Below, one piece after another: positions 32,560 to 41,891 of a stretch of DNA of 64,000 nt. The DNA is from Vibrio orientalis CIP 102891 = ATCC 33934 (GTDB taxonomy: Bacteria > Pseudomonadota > Gammaproteobacteria > Enterobacterales > Vibrionaceae): positions 1,302,001 through 1,366,000 of the forward strand of contig NZ_ACZV01000004.1 in NCBI RefSeq assembly GCF_000176235.1, in the 5' to 3' direction. Position numbers and translations under genes: made by a program. Within the stretch, counting starts at the first letter, position 1; every line of letters begins with the position of its first letter. The notes below the pieces were generated by a model. It worked only from the letters and a program-made list of their open reading frames with translations. It ran no database searches and was not told the DNA's origin.

Positions 32560-33987
32560 TTAGTTGCCGCCAAAGCAGAGATATTTCACGTCCAAGTATT
32601 CATCAATACCTTGTTTTGCCCCTTCACGTCCGATACCCGACTGTTTAACCCCACCGAAAGGAGCCACTTCAGTTGAGATCATGCCTTCGTTGATGCCAAC
32701 CATGCCGTACTCTAACGCTTCTGCTATCTTCCAAACACGGTGGATATTCTGACTATAGAAGTAAGAGGCCAAGCCATAGATGGTGTCATTTGCCATCTCA
32801 ATCAGCTGCTCATCATCATTGAAAGCAATCACCGGCGCGACTGGACCAAAAATCTCTTGAGAGACAATGTCCATATCGTGAGTCACCCCTTTGAGCACTA
32901 CTGGCTGCATGAATAAGCCGTCTAACCTTTGCAATTCAGATACGGGTTGTGCCCCTTGCTCAATTGCGCGGTCAATTAGCGATTGAATATTCTGTTTCGC
33001 AGCAGCGCTGATCACTGGGCCAATGTTTACACCTTCTTCAAGACCGTTTCCGACCTTTAACTGTTGAACCGCGGCATCAAACTTAGTCACGAACTCGTCA
33101 TACACTTTGCTGTGAACATAAAAGCGATTGGCACACACACAGGTTTGGCCAGCATTACGAAATTTGGACGCCATAGCGCCAACCACTGCGGCATCAATAT
33201 CTGCATCTTCAAACACAATAAATGGTGCGTTACCACCCAGTTCCATTGAGGTACGTTTAATGTCATGGGCACTTTGCTGCATGAGCACACTGCCCACTTG
33301 AGTCGAGCCAGTAAAAGAGAGTTTTCGAATCAGAGGATGTGAGGTAAAGATCCCGCCCACCAGCGGAGCACTCTCCCCCAGTACTACTTGAAGCACTTGG
33401 CGAGGAATCCCTGCTTGATAGGCCAATTCCGCTACAGCAAACGCAGATAACGGCGTAAGCTCTGCAGGTTTAACAATAAAACTGCACCCTGCTGCAAGAG
33501 CTGGCGCCGCCTTGCGAGTAATCATTGCTATAGGAAAATTCCAAGGCGTAATCGCACACGCGACTCCAACGGGTTGTTTGATCGTTACTAAACGTTTGTC
33601 ACCACTCGGCGCTGGAATAGTCTCACCGTAGGTACGCTTAGCTTCTTCCGCAAACCACTCGATAAAGCTGGCACCATATAGCACCTCACCTTGCGCTTCA
33701 GCCAATGGTTTACCTTGCTCTAGCGTCATTAATCGGCCAAGGTCTTCTTTGTTTTCGATCAGCAATTGATACCAGCGATTTAGCATGCTAGCACGACTTT
33801 TCGCAGGTAGTGCCGCCCACGCTTTTTGTGCGACATTCGCTTGTTCTATTCCATCAAGGATTGCTTGCTCAGAGGAAATAGGCGCATAGCCTAACACTTC
33901 TCCTGTTGCAGGGTTGGTCACTTGAATAGCTTGCTCTTTGTTCGACACCATAAACGAAACAAGGCTTTGATTTTTAATATGTTGCAT
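32560..33987 (-). CDS. gabD: Succinate-semialdehyde dehydrogenase
   Basis: This NAD(P)-dependent aldehyde dehydrogenase oxidises succinate semialdehyde to succinate. Its 475 residues include ITPWNFPIAMITRKAAPALAAG, FTGSTQVG (cofactor loop), the general-base Glu in MELGGNAPFIVFEDADID and the nucleophile Cys in GQTCVCANRFYV (about 282). The last stretch APFGGVKQSGIGREGAKQGI is typical of GabD. The start has AAGGAA 6-7 bases upstream. It lies 15 bases ahead of gabT. Confidence 0.94.
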   Translation of the reverse strand: MQHIKNQSLVSFMVSNKEQAIQVTNPATGEVLGYAPISSEQAILDGIEQANVAQKAWAALPAKSRASMLNRWYQLLIENKEDLGRLMTLEQGKPLAEAQGEVLYGASFIEWFAEEAKRTYGETIPAPSGDKRLVTIKQPVGVACAITPWNFPIAMITRKAAPALAAGCSFIVKPAELTPLSAFAVAELAYQAGIPRQVLQVVLGESAPLVGGIFTSHPLIRKLSFTGSTQVGSVLMQQSAHDIKRTSMELGGNAPFIVFEDADIDAAVVGAMASKFRNAGQTCVCANRFYVHSKVYDEFVTKFDAAVQQLKVGNGLEEGVNIGPVISAAAKQNIQSLIDRAIEQGAQPVSELQRLDGLFMQPVVLKGVTHDMDIVSQEIFGPVAPVIAFNDDEQLIEMANDTIYGLASYFYSQNIHRVWKIAEALEYGMVGINEGMISTEVAPFGGVKQSGIGREGAKQGIDEYLDVKYLCFGGN

Positions 33988-34045
33988 GGTGATTCCTTTT
34001 TGACAGCAATGGCATCACCCACTTAAGGATGATGATTAATTTGGT

Positions 34046-35128
34046 TTATGCAGGGATTTGCTGGGTAATACAGTGAATATTCCCGCCCCCTAAAAGCACT
34101 TCTCGCGATGGGATGCCGATAATTTGGTACTCTGGCATTGCCTCATTGAGTATTGCCATCGCTTCGGCATCCGTTTTCTCGTCCAACAAGGGCAAGAAAA
34201 CATGCTCATTCACGATAAGAAAGTTAGCGTATGATGCGCTTAAACGTTCTCCAGCATGGCGGTTCATCCCCTTACTGATATCGATCCCGCTTGCCTCACC
34301 TTCACTGTAGTGCAGCGGTCCAGGCAGAGGTAATCGAATCACTTCTATTGATCGCCCTTTCGCATCCTTGTGCGCCTTAAGCACCTTCTCAGCTTCTCTC
34401 GATAAGGCGTACTGCGGATCGCTTGGGTCATCCGTCCAGCTCAACACAACTTTTCCGGGCGCGATGACATGCATCAGGTTGTCGACATGGCCATCGGTTT
34501 CATCATTAAACAAACCTTTCGGCAGCCAGATCACTTTCTCGATACTCAGGTATTCGCGCAGATTTTTTTCTATCTCCGCTTTGGACAGCTGAGGATTGCG
34601 ACCTGGACTAAGTAAACACTCTTCTGTGGTATACAGTGTCCCTTCACCATCGGTATGAATTGCGCCCCCTTCAAGCACAAATGGCGCGCGGTAATGGTCA
34701 ATACCAATAATGTCGCACACTGAACTCGCCACTAAGTCATCTTGCTGCCAATTTTCATAGAGACCGTTATAGGCACCGCCCCAGGCATTAAACGTCCAAC
34801 TAATACCTCGACGCTCACCCGCTTTATTTACCACCACGGTCGGACCGATATCACGCATCCAAGCGTCGTTATATGGGATTTCCACTAAACGAATCTCGCA
34901 ATGAAGCACTTGGCGAGCGTGGTCAAACTGCTTGCTGCTAACGGCCACACACACCTTGGTCACGTCTGCAATCGCATTGGCAATTCGAGCAAAAGTTTGC
35001 TGAGCAGGAAGCGCGCTGTCACGCCAATTATCTCGGCGTTCAGGCCAAGCCAACCAAACTTGACTCACGGGCTGGAATTCAGCCGGAAAGTAGAAACCAT
35101 CCTGGGCAGGTGTAGTAGATAACTGCAT
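34046..35128 (-). CDS. aguA: Agmatine deiminase
   Basis: This enzyme hydrolyses agmatine to N-carbamoylputrescine and ammonia in the cytoplasm. Its 360 residues end with the nucleophilic cysteine in GGGNIHCITQQIPA (Cys about 353). DETDGHVDNL supplies the catalytic Glu/His and WMRDIGPT is the substrate loop. It belongs to the guanidine-modifying superfamily, like CtlX in this window. AGGGGGAAAG is a strong ribosome site before the ATG. It follows aguB after 12 bases. Confidence 0.96.
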   Translation of the reverse strand: MQLSTTPAQDGFYFPAEFQPVSQVWLAWPERRDNWRDSALPAQQTFARIANAIADVTKVCVAVSSKQFDHARQVLHCEIRLVEIPYNDAWMRDIGPTVVVNKAGERRGISWTFNAWGGAYNGLYENWQQDDLVASSVCDIIGIDHYRAPFVLEGGAIHTDGEGTLYTTEECLLSPGRNPQLSKAEIEKNLREYLSIEKVIWLPKGLFNDETDGHVDNLMHVIAPGKVVLSWTDDPSDPQYALSREAEKVLKAHKDAKGRSIEVIRLPLPGPLHYSEGEASGIDISKGMNRHAGERLSASYANFLIVNEHVFLPLLDEKTDAEAMAILNEAMPEYQIIGIPSREVLLGGGNIHCITQQIPA

Positions 35129-35140
35129 ACTTTCCCCCTT

Positions 35141-36007
35141 TTAAACCGCCAACTTTCCAACACTGCCATATAGGTCAGGACGACGATCTCGGAACAAGCC
35201 CCATGAGTGACGTGCTTTCGCCGTCTCAGCTAGGTCAATTTTTGCGTAGATAATCGCTTCACCTTCACGTGGTGCTTCAGCAAGTTTGCCGCCAGTATGA
35301 TCGGTAATAAATGATGAGCCGTAGAAGGTCGTTTCAATTCCATCATCCACTTCTGTACCGACACGGTTTGACGCAATGACTGGCACTAAATTCGCGGCTG
35401 AATGACCCTGCATAGTACGCTGCCAATGGTCACGAGAATCCAACGTTGGATCTTGTGGTTCGCTACCAATCGCCGTTGGGTAAAAAATCGCTTCAGCACC
35501 ATGAAGCGCCAAGCTTCGAGCCAATTCAGGGAACCACTGATCCCAACAAATACCTGCGCCGAACTTGCCAAACTGGGTCTGCCACACTTTGAAGCCTGTA
35601 TCACCAGGGCTAAAGTAGTACTTTTCACTGTAGCCAGGGCCATCCGGAATATGTGATTTGCGATAGTTGTCCAACACAGTACCGTCAGCATCAATCATCA
35701 CCAACGAGTTAAAGAAGGTATTGCCTGCTTTCTCAAAGTAGCTCACTGGGATAACCACACCAAGCTCTTTCGCTAACGCACTCATCTCTTTGATCAAACG
35801 GCAATTTTCTGTCTCTTCTGCCAGTTCAAAATACTTCGCTTCCTGCTTTTTACAGAAGTAAGGTGCAGCGAATAGCTCTTGAGGAAGTATGACGTTTGCA
35901 CCATTTTCAGCCGCTTCGCGAATCGCTTGTTTCGCTTTGTTAAGGTTGTCTTCCAAGTCCCAGCTCTTAGTTAATTGGAGAGCGGCAAATGTGACTACTT
36001 TACTCAT
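35141..36007 (-). CDS. aguB: N-carbamoylputrescine amidase
   Basis: This nitrilase-superfamily amidase converts N-carbamoylputrescine to putrescine, CO2 and ammonia. The catalytic Glu (LPQELFAAPYFC, about 43), Lys (YRKSHIPDGPGY, about 119) and Cys (GAGICWDQWFPE, about 153) are all present in a protein of the usual 288 residues. It works directly with AguA encoded next in the operon. Confidence 0.96.
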   Translation of the reverse strand: MSKVVTFAALQLTKSWDLEDNLNKAKQAIREAAENGANVILPQELFAAPYFCKKQEAKYFELAEETENCRLIKEMSALAKELGVVIPVSYFEKAGNTFFNSLVMIDADGTVLDNYRKSHIPDGPGYSEKYYFSPGDTGFKVWQTQFGKFGAGICWDQWFPELARSLALHGAEAIFYPTAIGSEPQDPTLDSRDHWQRTMQGHSAANLVPVIASNRVGTEVDDGIETTFYGSSFITDHTGGKLAEAPREGEAIIYAKIDLAETAKARHSWGLFRDRRPDLYGSVGKLAV

Positions 36008-36032
36008 TGGGATGTTCCTTATCTTTAATGGG

Positions 36033-37310
36033 CTAGATTGCCAGTTTGTCTCTTAAGTTATAGTAAGCCGCGCCGATTGCCGTAAACGGGATCTGGAAGT
36101 GGCGACCACCTGGAAATGAATAATGTTTGAGTGTCGCAAAGGCATCAAAACGCTCTGCGTGACCCGTCAATGCTTCAGCTAGCAATTTACCTGCGAGGTG
36201 GGTACAAGTGACGCCATGACCGCTGTAGCCTTGTAGGTAATAGATGTTATCAGCGAACGCTCCAAACTGCGGCATACGCGAATAAGTCAGTAAGAAGTTG
36301 CCCGTCCATGTGTAATCAATATTGATGCCTTTCAACTGCGGGAATACAGTTTCCAACTTAGGACGAATCAAAGCTTCAACATTTTGTGGGTCACGAGCCC
36401 CATAGACGACTCCACCACCAAACAATAAACGCTTATCAGCACTTAATCGGAAGTAATCAAGTAGGTAGTTACAATCCTCAACGCAGTAGTCACTTGGAAG
36501 AATGTGCTGGAGTTGTTCATCGGTCAGGGGCTCGGTTGCGACGACTTGAGTACCACATGGAATCGCTTTATTACTGATGTTAGAGGCCAGCCCTCCTAGG
36601 TAAGCATTGCCAGCCAGCACCATATATTTGCACTTCACGCTGCCTTTCTCTGTCTTCGCAACTGGGTTGATCCCTTTTTGAATATCCGTCACGGCTGACT
36701 GCTCAAAAATTTGTCCCCCTAAGGACATAAAGGCAGCCGCTTCACCCAGTGCAAGTTTAAGCGGATGGATATGACCACCACGCATATCAAGAAGGCCGCC
36801 TGTGTACACTTTTGTCCCAACCGCTTGCTCTACTTCATTAGCATCGAGTATTGTCAGTTGATCGTTGCCGTAGCGTTCCCAGTTTTTCTTGTGTTCTTCT
36901 AGGCCTTTAAGCTGCTTGTTATTCAGAGCGGTGAATAGACCGCCTTGTTTAAAGTCGCAATGGATGTCGTATTTGTCGATCAAGCCACGAATGATGTCAC
37001 CACCTTCAAAGATCATGTCACAGAGAGCTTTCGCTTGGTTTTGGCTATAACGACTCTCAATCACATCAACATCTCGGCTGTAGCTATTAACGATTTGACC
37101 GCCATTACGACCCGTCGCTCCAAAACCGACTTTGGCACTTTCTAATACCACGACCTTAAACCCTTTCTCTGCTAGGTGCAGCGCGGAAGACAACCCAGAG
37201 AAACCCGCACCAACTACGCACACATCACATTCAATATTGTCTTGAAGCTGCGGGTAATCAGGCATGTTAGGGACTGAGTGTGCGTAGAACGAATCCGTAT
37301 GTTTGTTCAT
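36033..37310 (-). CDS. puuB: Gamma-glutamylputrescine oxidase
   Basis: This 425-residue FAD enzyme of the DAO family oxidises gamma-glutamylputrescine to the gamma-glutamyl-aminobutyraldehyde. The FAD-binding motif VVGAGFSGLSSALHL begins near residue 31, GFGATGRNGGQIV follows, and YLQGYSGHGVTCTHLAGKLLAEAL forms the C-terminal FAD contact typical of PuuB. A strong AAGGAA site precedes the ATG. It sits between aguB and puuC in the operon. Confidence 0.93.
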   Translation of the reverse strand: MNKHTDSFYAHSVPNMPDYPQLQDNIECDVCVVGAGFSGLSSALHLAEKGFKVVVLESAKVGFGATGRNGGQIVNSYSRDVDVIESRYSQNQAKALCDMIFEGGDIIRGLIDKYDIHCDFKQGGLFTALNNKQLKGLEEHKKNWERYGNDQLTILDANEVEQAVGTKVYTGGLLDMRGGHIHPLKLALGEAAAFMSLGGQIFEQSAVTDIQKGINPVAKTEKGSVKCKYMVLAGNAYLGGLASNISNKAIPCGTQVVATEPLTDEQLQHILPSDYCVEDCNYLLDYFRLSADKRLLFGGGVVYGARDPQNVEALIRPKLETVFPQLKGINIDYTWTGNFLLTYSRMPQFGAFADNIYYLQGYSGHGVTCTHLAGKLLAEALTGHAERFDAFATLKHYSFPGGRHFQIPFTAIGAAYYNLRDKLAI

Positions 37311-37341
37311 AGTATTATTCCTTTAATAATCGTCAGCAGGC

Positions 37342-38826
37342 TTAAGGATGAAGGCGAATCCAAGTTGTTTTGGTTTCTGTGAATTTTTCTATTGCGTGTA
37401 ATGACTTATCACGGCCATTACCACTCATCTTGAATCCGCCAAATGGGACGGTCATATCCCCTTCGTTATAGTTATTGACCCATACTGAGCCAGCCTGAAG
37501 CTGTTTCGCCACGCGGTGAACTCGGTTGATGTTGCTACTCCAAAGAGCGGCACCTAATCCATATTTAGAGTCATTTGCAATATCAATGGCTTGTTGCTCA
37601 TCTTTGAAAGGAATAACACACAGGACAGGGCCAAAAATCTCTTCTTGAGCAACGCGCATCTTGTTATCGACATTGTCCAAAATAGTTGGCTCAACGAACG
37701 CCCCCACGCCAGATACATCGCCGCCACACCGCAGCACTGCCCCTTCTTCTAGGCCTAGAGCGATATAACTAAGCACTTTGGATTTATGCTCTTGATCGAT
37801 CAATGCGCCCATTGAAGAACTTGGATCTAGCGGATTTTTGGGCATGTAATTTTGCGCAGCAGAAATCACTTTATCGATGAATCGATCTTTAATGCTTTCA
37901 TGTACCAGCAAACGGGTCGCGGCTACGCAGACTTCACCTTGGTTGTAAAAGCAGCCCGCCGCAGTTTCAGCCGCCGCACGATCTAAATCGTCACAATCTT
38001 CAAAGACGATATTGGCATTTTTGCCGCCCGCTTCTGCGAAGACGCGTTTGAGGTTGGTTTCTCCAGAACGAATCATCAACTGGCCTGCAATGCGCGTTGA
38101 ACCCGTAAAGGCAATACAGTCGACATCTTGGTGCTTTGCCAGTGCGTCACCCGCTTCGTGGCCAAAGCCAGTAATCACTTGATAGACGCCATTAGGTAAG
38201 CCCGCTTGCGCTGCCAATTGACCTAAATAGATCGCCGTCAGTGATGACTTTTCGGAAGGTTTTAAGATGACACTATTCCCTGCGGCTAGCGCCGGGCCAA
38301 GCTTCCAACATGCCAGCCAAAGTGGGAAGTTCCATGGCACCACGGCAGCAACCACCCCAATCGCTTGATGGGAGACAAAGGCATGAACATCTTTCTCTGT
38401 CGGTGCAACTTCACCATAGACTTTATCAATCGCCTCCGCATACCAGCGCAATGCGTTTGCTGCACCGGGAATATCGGTGGAAATGCTATGAGAAATCGGT
38501 TTGCCAGTATCTAGGGTTTCTAGAAGTGCTAACGGTTCTTTATGTTGTTCGATGAGGTCAGCAAGCTTGTAAAGTGTCGCTTTGCGCTTAGCCGGAGAGG
38601 CCTCGCTCCACTGACCCGACTGGAATACTTGTCGAGCGCATTTAACCGCAAGATCCACATCTTCATTTTGACAACGGGCGATTTCAGTCAGAATGCCGTC
38701 TGTTGCAGGGTTGACTACTGCTAACGTTTGACCGCTTTTGGCAGAGCAGTACTCGCCATTGATATATGCCCTATTCTCGATGTTCAGATTGTTCTGAAGT
38801 TCAATCCATTGCTCTTGGGTTTTCAT
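37342..38826 (-). CDS. puuC: Gamma-glutamyl-gamma-aminobutyraldehyde dehydrogenase
   Basis: This NAD(P)-dependent aldehyde dehydrogenase oxidises gamma-glutamyl-aminobutyraldehyde to gamma-glutamyl-GABA. It follows E. coli PuuC closely (LETLDTGKPISHS, RWYAEAIDKVYGEVAPT, VPWNFPLWLACWKLGPALAAG). The catalytic Cys lies in FYNQGEVCVAATR (about 298) and the end is NGRDKSLHAIEKFTETKTTW. The ATG at 38826 has AAGGAGAG upstream and matches the family; the longer frame from 38856 starts inside the puuR gap and is unlikely. Confidence 0.95.
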   Translation of the reverse strand: MKTQEQWIELQNNLNIENRAYINGEYCSAKSGQTLAVVNPATDGILTEIARCQNEDVDLAVKCARQVFQSGQWSEASPAKRKATLYKLADLIEQHKEPLALLETLDTGKPISHSISTDIPGAANALRWYAEAIDKVYGEVAPTEKDVHAFVSHQAIGVVAAVVPWNFPLWLACWKLGPALAAGNSVILKPSEKSSLTAIYLGQLAAQAGLPNGVYQVITGFGHEAGDALAKHQDVDCIAFTGSTRIAGQLMIRSGETNLKRVFAEAGGKNANIVFEDCDDLDRAAAETAAGCFYNQGEVCVAATRLLVHESIKDRFIDKVISAAQNYMPKNPLDPSSSMGALIDQEHKSKVLSYIALGLEEGAVLRCGGDVSGVGAFVEPTILDNVDNKMRVAQEEIFGPVLCVIPFKDEQQAIDIANDSKYGLGAALWSSNINRVHRVAKQLQAGSVWVNNYNEGDMTVPFGGFKMSGNGRDKSLHAIEKFTETKTTWIRLHP

Positions 38827-38863
38827 ACGCTCTCCTTGTTTATCACAACAAGGCAAGACTCCA

Positions 38864-39421
38864 CTAGAACGTAGTAGGCGTATGCGCGCTTATCATTCGA
38901 CAAGCCTTGTCTGTGTGATTTGTAAACTTATGCGGTTGCGTCGTATCGATAATGTACGACTCACCTTGTTTAATAACGTGAGACTGGCCGTTATATTCGA
39001 GGGTAATTTCGCCCTCTAAGATAGTGCCGATCTCTTCGCCTTCATGCTTAATTTCTGCAGCGCCCGTTGTACTGTGTGGTGCATACTCTTCGATCAAAAA
39101 TCCGATCACCTGATCTTTGTTGCCGTTTGTCACCAATTGCATCGACACCGACTCACTGCCTATTTCAACCAGTTCTTCAGGCGTCACGATCACTTTCACT
39201 TCTTCACTTTGTGGCTGTTCAAAGGTGAAAAACTCTGAAAGCGACAAAGAAAAAACGTTCACTATTTTTTGTAAAGAACTCACAGATGGACTCACCTTGC
39301 CATTCTCAATCGATGAGATGGCACTGTGGGTGATCCCTGCGCGCTCGGCTAATTCTCGTTGCGACAATCCGTGTTCTTTTCGTAACAGAACAATGTTTTT
39401 ACCAATCTCTTGATTGTCCAT
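38864..39421 (-). CDS. puuR: PuuR-type repressor of putrescine utilisation
   Basis: This 185-residue regulator has an N-terminal Cro/CI-type helix-turn-helix (about residues 7-60; LSQRELAERAGITHSAISSIENG) and a C-terminal cupin domain (about 105-180; EIGTILEGEITLEYNG). E. coli PuuR has the same layout and releases DNA on binding putrescine. AGGAG lies 8 bases before the ATG. It is encoded inside the operon it presumably controls; candidate operators lie at 40234 and 40351. Confidence 0.93.
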   Translation of the reverse strand: MDNQEIGKNIVLLRKEHGLSQRELAERAGITHSAISSIENGKVSPSVSSLQKIVNVFSLSLSEFFTFEQPQSEEVKVIVTPEELVEIGSESVSMQLVTNGNKDQVIGFLIEEYAPHSTTGAAEIKHEGEEIGTILEGEITLEYNGQSHVIKQGESYIIDTTQPHKFTNHTDKACRMISAHTPTTF

Positions 39422-39437
39422 TCATGCGACTCCTAAC

Positions 39438-40184
39438 TTAAAGAGAGGCTGCCATCATAAACTCTTTGAATAAGATTTGTGAAAAATGATTTGTTTTTGC
39501 TTTCCATTCGGGATGCCATTGCACGCCGACAAAAAATGTCATTCCTGGCAAGCTAAATGCTTCGACTAACCCGTCGGGAGCCTTCGCTTCCACTTGCAAC
39601 GGTTTTGCCAAATGTTCCACGCCCTGATTGTGCAGCGTATTCACTTCGAAAAAGGTGGTGTTTTCCCAATGGTTCTTCACCAACCATTGTTCAAAAACAC
39701 CTTGCTTTTGCACTAACACAGCATGTGCGGGAGCATATTTCTCTTCAAAATCTTCAACAGGGCGTTCGCGATGGTCACTGAACCCTGACTCATGCACCGC
39801 GGGGTTCAAAGTCCCACCAAGTGCAACATTCATCTCTTGGAAACCGCGACAAATACCCAAACACGGCACATTTTTATCTACAGCATGACGGATAAGGTTG
39901 ATGGATAACTCATCACGCGCTTCATCTTGTTTGGCTTCATGGTTGGTCGAGTTATATCGATATGGCGCAACATTCGAATGGCTACCAGGAAATAGAAGGC
40001 CATCACATAACTCTAAAACTGCCGCCAAGTCATCGCTCGATATATCAGGTGTCAGCACCAGTGGTAGGCCACCAAAATCTTTCACCGCCTTGAGGTAGAA
40101 CTCGTTAACAGCTTGGATCTGATAGCCAGCTAACTCTTTTGTGCAGCTCACAACCCCAATGATTGGTTTGCTTGATTTAGACAT
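39438..40184 (-). CDS. puuD: Gamma-glutamyl-GABA hydrolase
   Basis: This class I glutamine-amidotransferase-like hydrolase releases GABA and glutamate from gamma-glutamyl-GABA. Its 248 residues carry the nucleophile Cys in CLGICRGFQEMNVALGG (about 113), PALHE-like NPAVHESG, and the His-Glu pair in VQWHPEWK. It is the first gene of the minus-strand operon and faces puuA across a 345-base control region. Confidence 0.95.
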   Translation of the reverse strand: MSKSSKPIIGVVSCTKELAGYQIQAVNEFYLKAVKDFGGLPLVLTPDISSDDLAAVLELCDGLLFPGSHSNVAPYRYNSTNHEAKQDEARDELSINLIRHAVDKNVPCLGICRGFQEMNVALGGTLNPAVHESGFSDHRERPVEDFEEKYAPAHAVLVQKQGVFEQWLVKNHWENTTFFEVNTLHNQGVEHLAKPLQVEAKAPDGLVEAFSLPGMTFFVGVQWHPEWKAKTNHFSQILFKEFMMAASL

Positions 40185-40233
40185 GATGCTTCCGCGTTCG
40201 ATTTATTTAACATTTACACTACAAATCATGTAC

Positions 40234-40248
40234 AAAATTATCAACACA
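40234..40248 (+). promoter_or_regulatory. Candidate PuuR operator 1
   Basis: AAAATTATCAACACA matches the copy at 40351 in 12 of 15 positions. It lies 50 bases upstream of the puuD ATG, where a repressor would block that promoter. Confidence 0.4.
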
Positions 40249-40350
40249 GATGTTCGATATTATGACCATTTCGTGACTAAGCCCACCTTTTTGGTCAAAA
40301 AAACAGCTAAATGCGCTCATTATATTGAGCAAAACACCACCAACTGTTAC

Positions 40351-40365
40351 AAAATAGTTAACACA
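40351..40365 (+). promoter_or_regulatory. Candidate PuuR operator 2
   Basis: AAAATAGTTAACACA is the second copy of the repeat, in the same orientation. It lies on the puuA side of the control region. Confidence 0.4.
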
Positions 40366-40529
40366 AAAAGAACGCATCAAATTGAGAAATTGCACTCAAT
40401 TGAACTTAAATTACTGAGTAACAACAAAATAATTGAAAACACCAACACTTCAGCCCAACAAGTGTAATCAAGTTGTTAATTCAATTATTTTATGCCCGAT
40501 GTTCGTCTGGCTGTTTGGAGAGCTAAAGA

Positions 40530-41873
40530 ATGGAATCGTACCTGCAGGAAGTTAAAAATTTTAAACAACAATGGCCCAACATCGAATTTATCGATCTTAT
40601 TTTCACCGATATTAATGCCACGCCTCGCGGAAAGAGAGTCCCCGCTAATGCCCTAGAGAAGCTATCTAAAGGTGTCGCTCTTCCCATTTCAACCATTAGC
40701 CTTGATACAAAAGGTAACGTTGTAGAAAGCGCGGGGCTTGGTGAAGATCTTGGTGAGCCAGACAATATGTGTTTTCCAATCGCGGGGACTTTGATGCCCA
40801 CCGCAAAAGAACAAGTGGGACAAGTATTGCTGAGTATGATGGATGAAAGTGGCACTCAGCCAAGCCCACTCTTTATACGCAATATTGTTTCAAACATGCT
40901 AGAAACACTTCATGCTAAAGATCAGTATCCATGTGTTGCGCTAGAGCTTGAGTTCTATTTGATCGATAAAAAGCGCGATGCACAAGGCCAATTGCAAACC
41001 GCGATAAACCCAACCAAAAATACCCGAGAAAAAGATACAGAAGTGTATGACTTAGACGGGTTAGATGATTATGCCGACTTCCTTTCTGATCTAAATAGAG
41101 TGGCACAAGAGCAGGGCCTCGACACCTCTGGAGCCTTATCAGAGTCCGCTCCGGGCCAATTTGAAATCAACTTTAACCACTCCAAAGACGTACTTAGAAT
41201 GTGCGATGAGATCATCATTGCTAAGCGTCTAATCAGACAAATCGCCCACCAGCACGGATTCGACGCAACGTTCATGGCCAAGCCATTTGAAGAACAGGCC
41301 GGGAATGGGATGCATATTCACCTGAGCCTAGTCAACAGCGAAGGTCACAATCACTTCAGTCAAGCCAATGGCGATACCAGCCCTCTTTTTCATCAAGTGA
41401 TGGCCGCAATGCTCGCTCAAACATCAGACTCCATGGCTTTGATTTGTCCTAATGTGAACTCTTATCGCCGTTTTGTTCCAGGTGCTTACGTGCCAACAAA
41501 AGCGGACTGGGGCGAAAACCATCGCGGGGTCGCGTTACGAGTTCCGATTAGTGACAGTAACAATCGCCGTATTGAACATCGAATCGCAGGGGCTGACGTT
41601 AACCCCTATATTCTCGCTGCCGTAGTACTTTCCGCAGTATTAGCGAGTGATAACTATACCAAAGAACAATGTCCACCTTCCTTAAGTGATGATGCAATTG
41701 ACTTACCACTGCGTATGCCAGAAGCACTAGATCAACTCGAACGTAGTGAGCTAGCCCAGAACATCTCTAGGGAATTTATCGATTTGTATCTTGCTTGCAA
41801 GCGGAGTGAACTCGCCGAATTTGAACGCGCTATCACCCCACTAGAAATCGACTGGATGTTGCACTCGGCATAA
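40530..41873 (+). CDS. puuA: Glutamate-putrescine ligase
   Basis: This glutamine-synthetase-family enzyme joins glutamate to putrescine with ATP, the first step of the Puu pathway. Its 447 residues carry ALELEFYLID (Mg-binding Glu), PGQFEINFNHS, the ATP-site FMAKPFEEQAGNGMHIHLSL and RRIEHRIAGADVNPY. It is transcribed away from the puuD operon and is followed 18 bases later by the NhaC-type transporter. Confidence 0.93.
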   Translation: MESYLQEVKNFKQQWPNIEFIDLIFTDINATPRGKRVPANALEKLSKGVALPISTISLDTKGNVVESAGLGEDLGEPDNMCFPIAGTLMPTAKEQVGQVLLSMMDESGTQPSPLFIRNIVSNMLETLHAKDQYPCVALELEFYLIDKKRDAQGQLQTAINPTKNTREKDTEVYDLDGLDDYADFLSDLNRVAQEQGLDTSGALSESAPGQFEINFNHSKDVLRMCDEIIIAKRLIRQIAHQHGFDATFMAKPFEEQAGNGMHIHLSLVNSEGHNHFSQANGDTSPLFHQVMAAMLAQTSDSMALICPNVNSYRRFVPGAYVPTKADWGENHRGVALRVPISDSNNRRIEHRIAGADVNPYILAAVVLSAVLASDNYTKEQCPPSLSDDAIDLPLRMPEALDQLERSELAQNISREFIDLYLACKRSELAEFERAITPLEIDWMLHSA

Positions 41874-41891
41874 ACAAAGGAAATACACTTT

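Larger units (their letters stand above)
40185..40529. promoter_or_regulatory. Divergent puuD/puuA control region
   Basis: This AT-rich stretch between the divergent operons should hold both promoters. It contains two copies of AAAATnnTnAACACA (40234-40248, 40351-40365), an AAAATAATTGAAAAC variant at 40426, and the inverted repeat AATTGAG/CTCAATT (40380-40401). From memory, the E. coli PuuR site is AAAATATAATGAACA, which shares the AAAAT...ACA ends. A 108-codon open frame crossing it looks random. Confidence 0.6.

Noticed and set aside
40141..40467. 108-codon open frame crossing the puuD/puuA control region
   Set aside because: It starts inside puuD on the other strand and covers the divergent promoter region; its translation is random in character.
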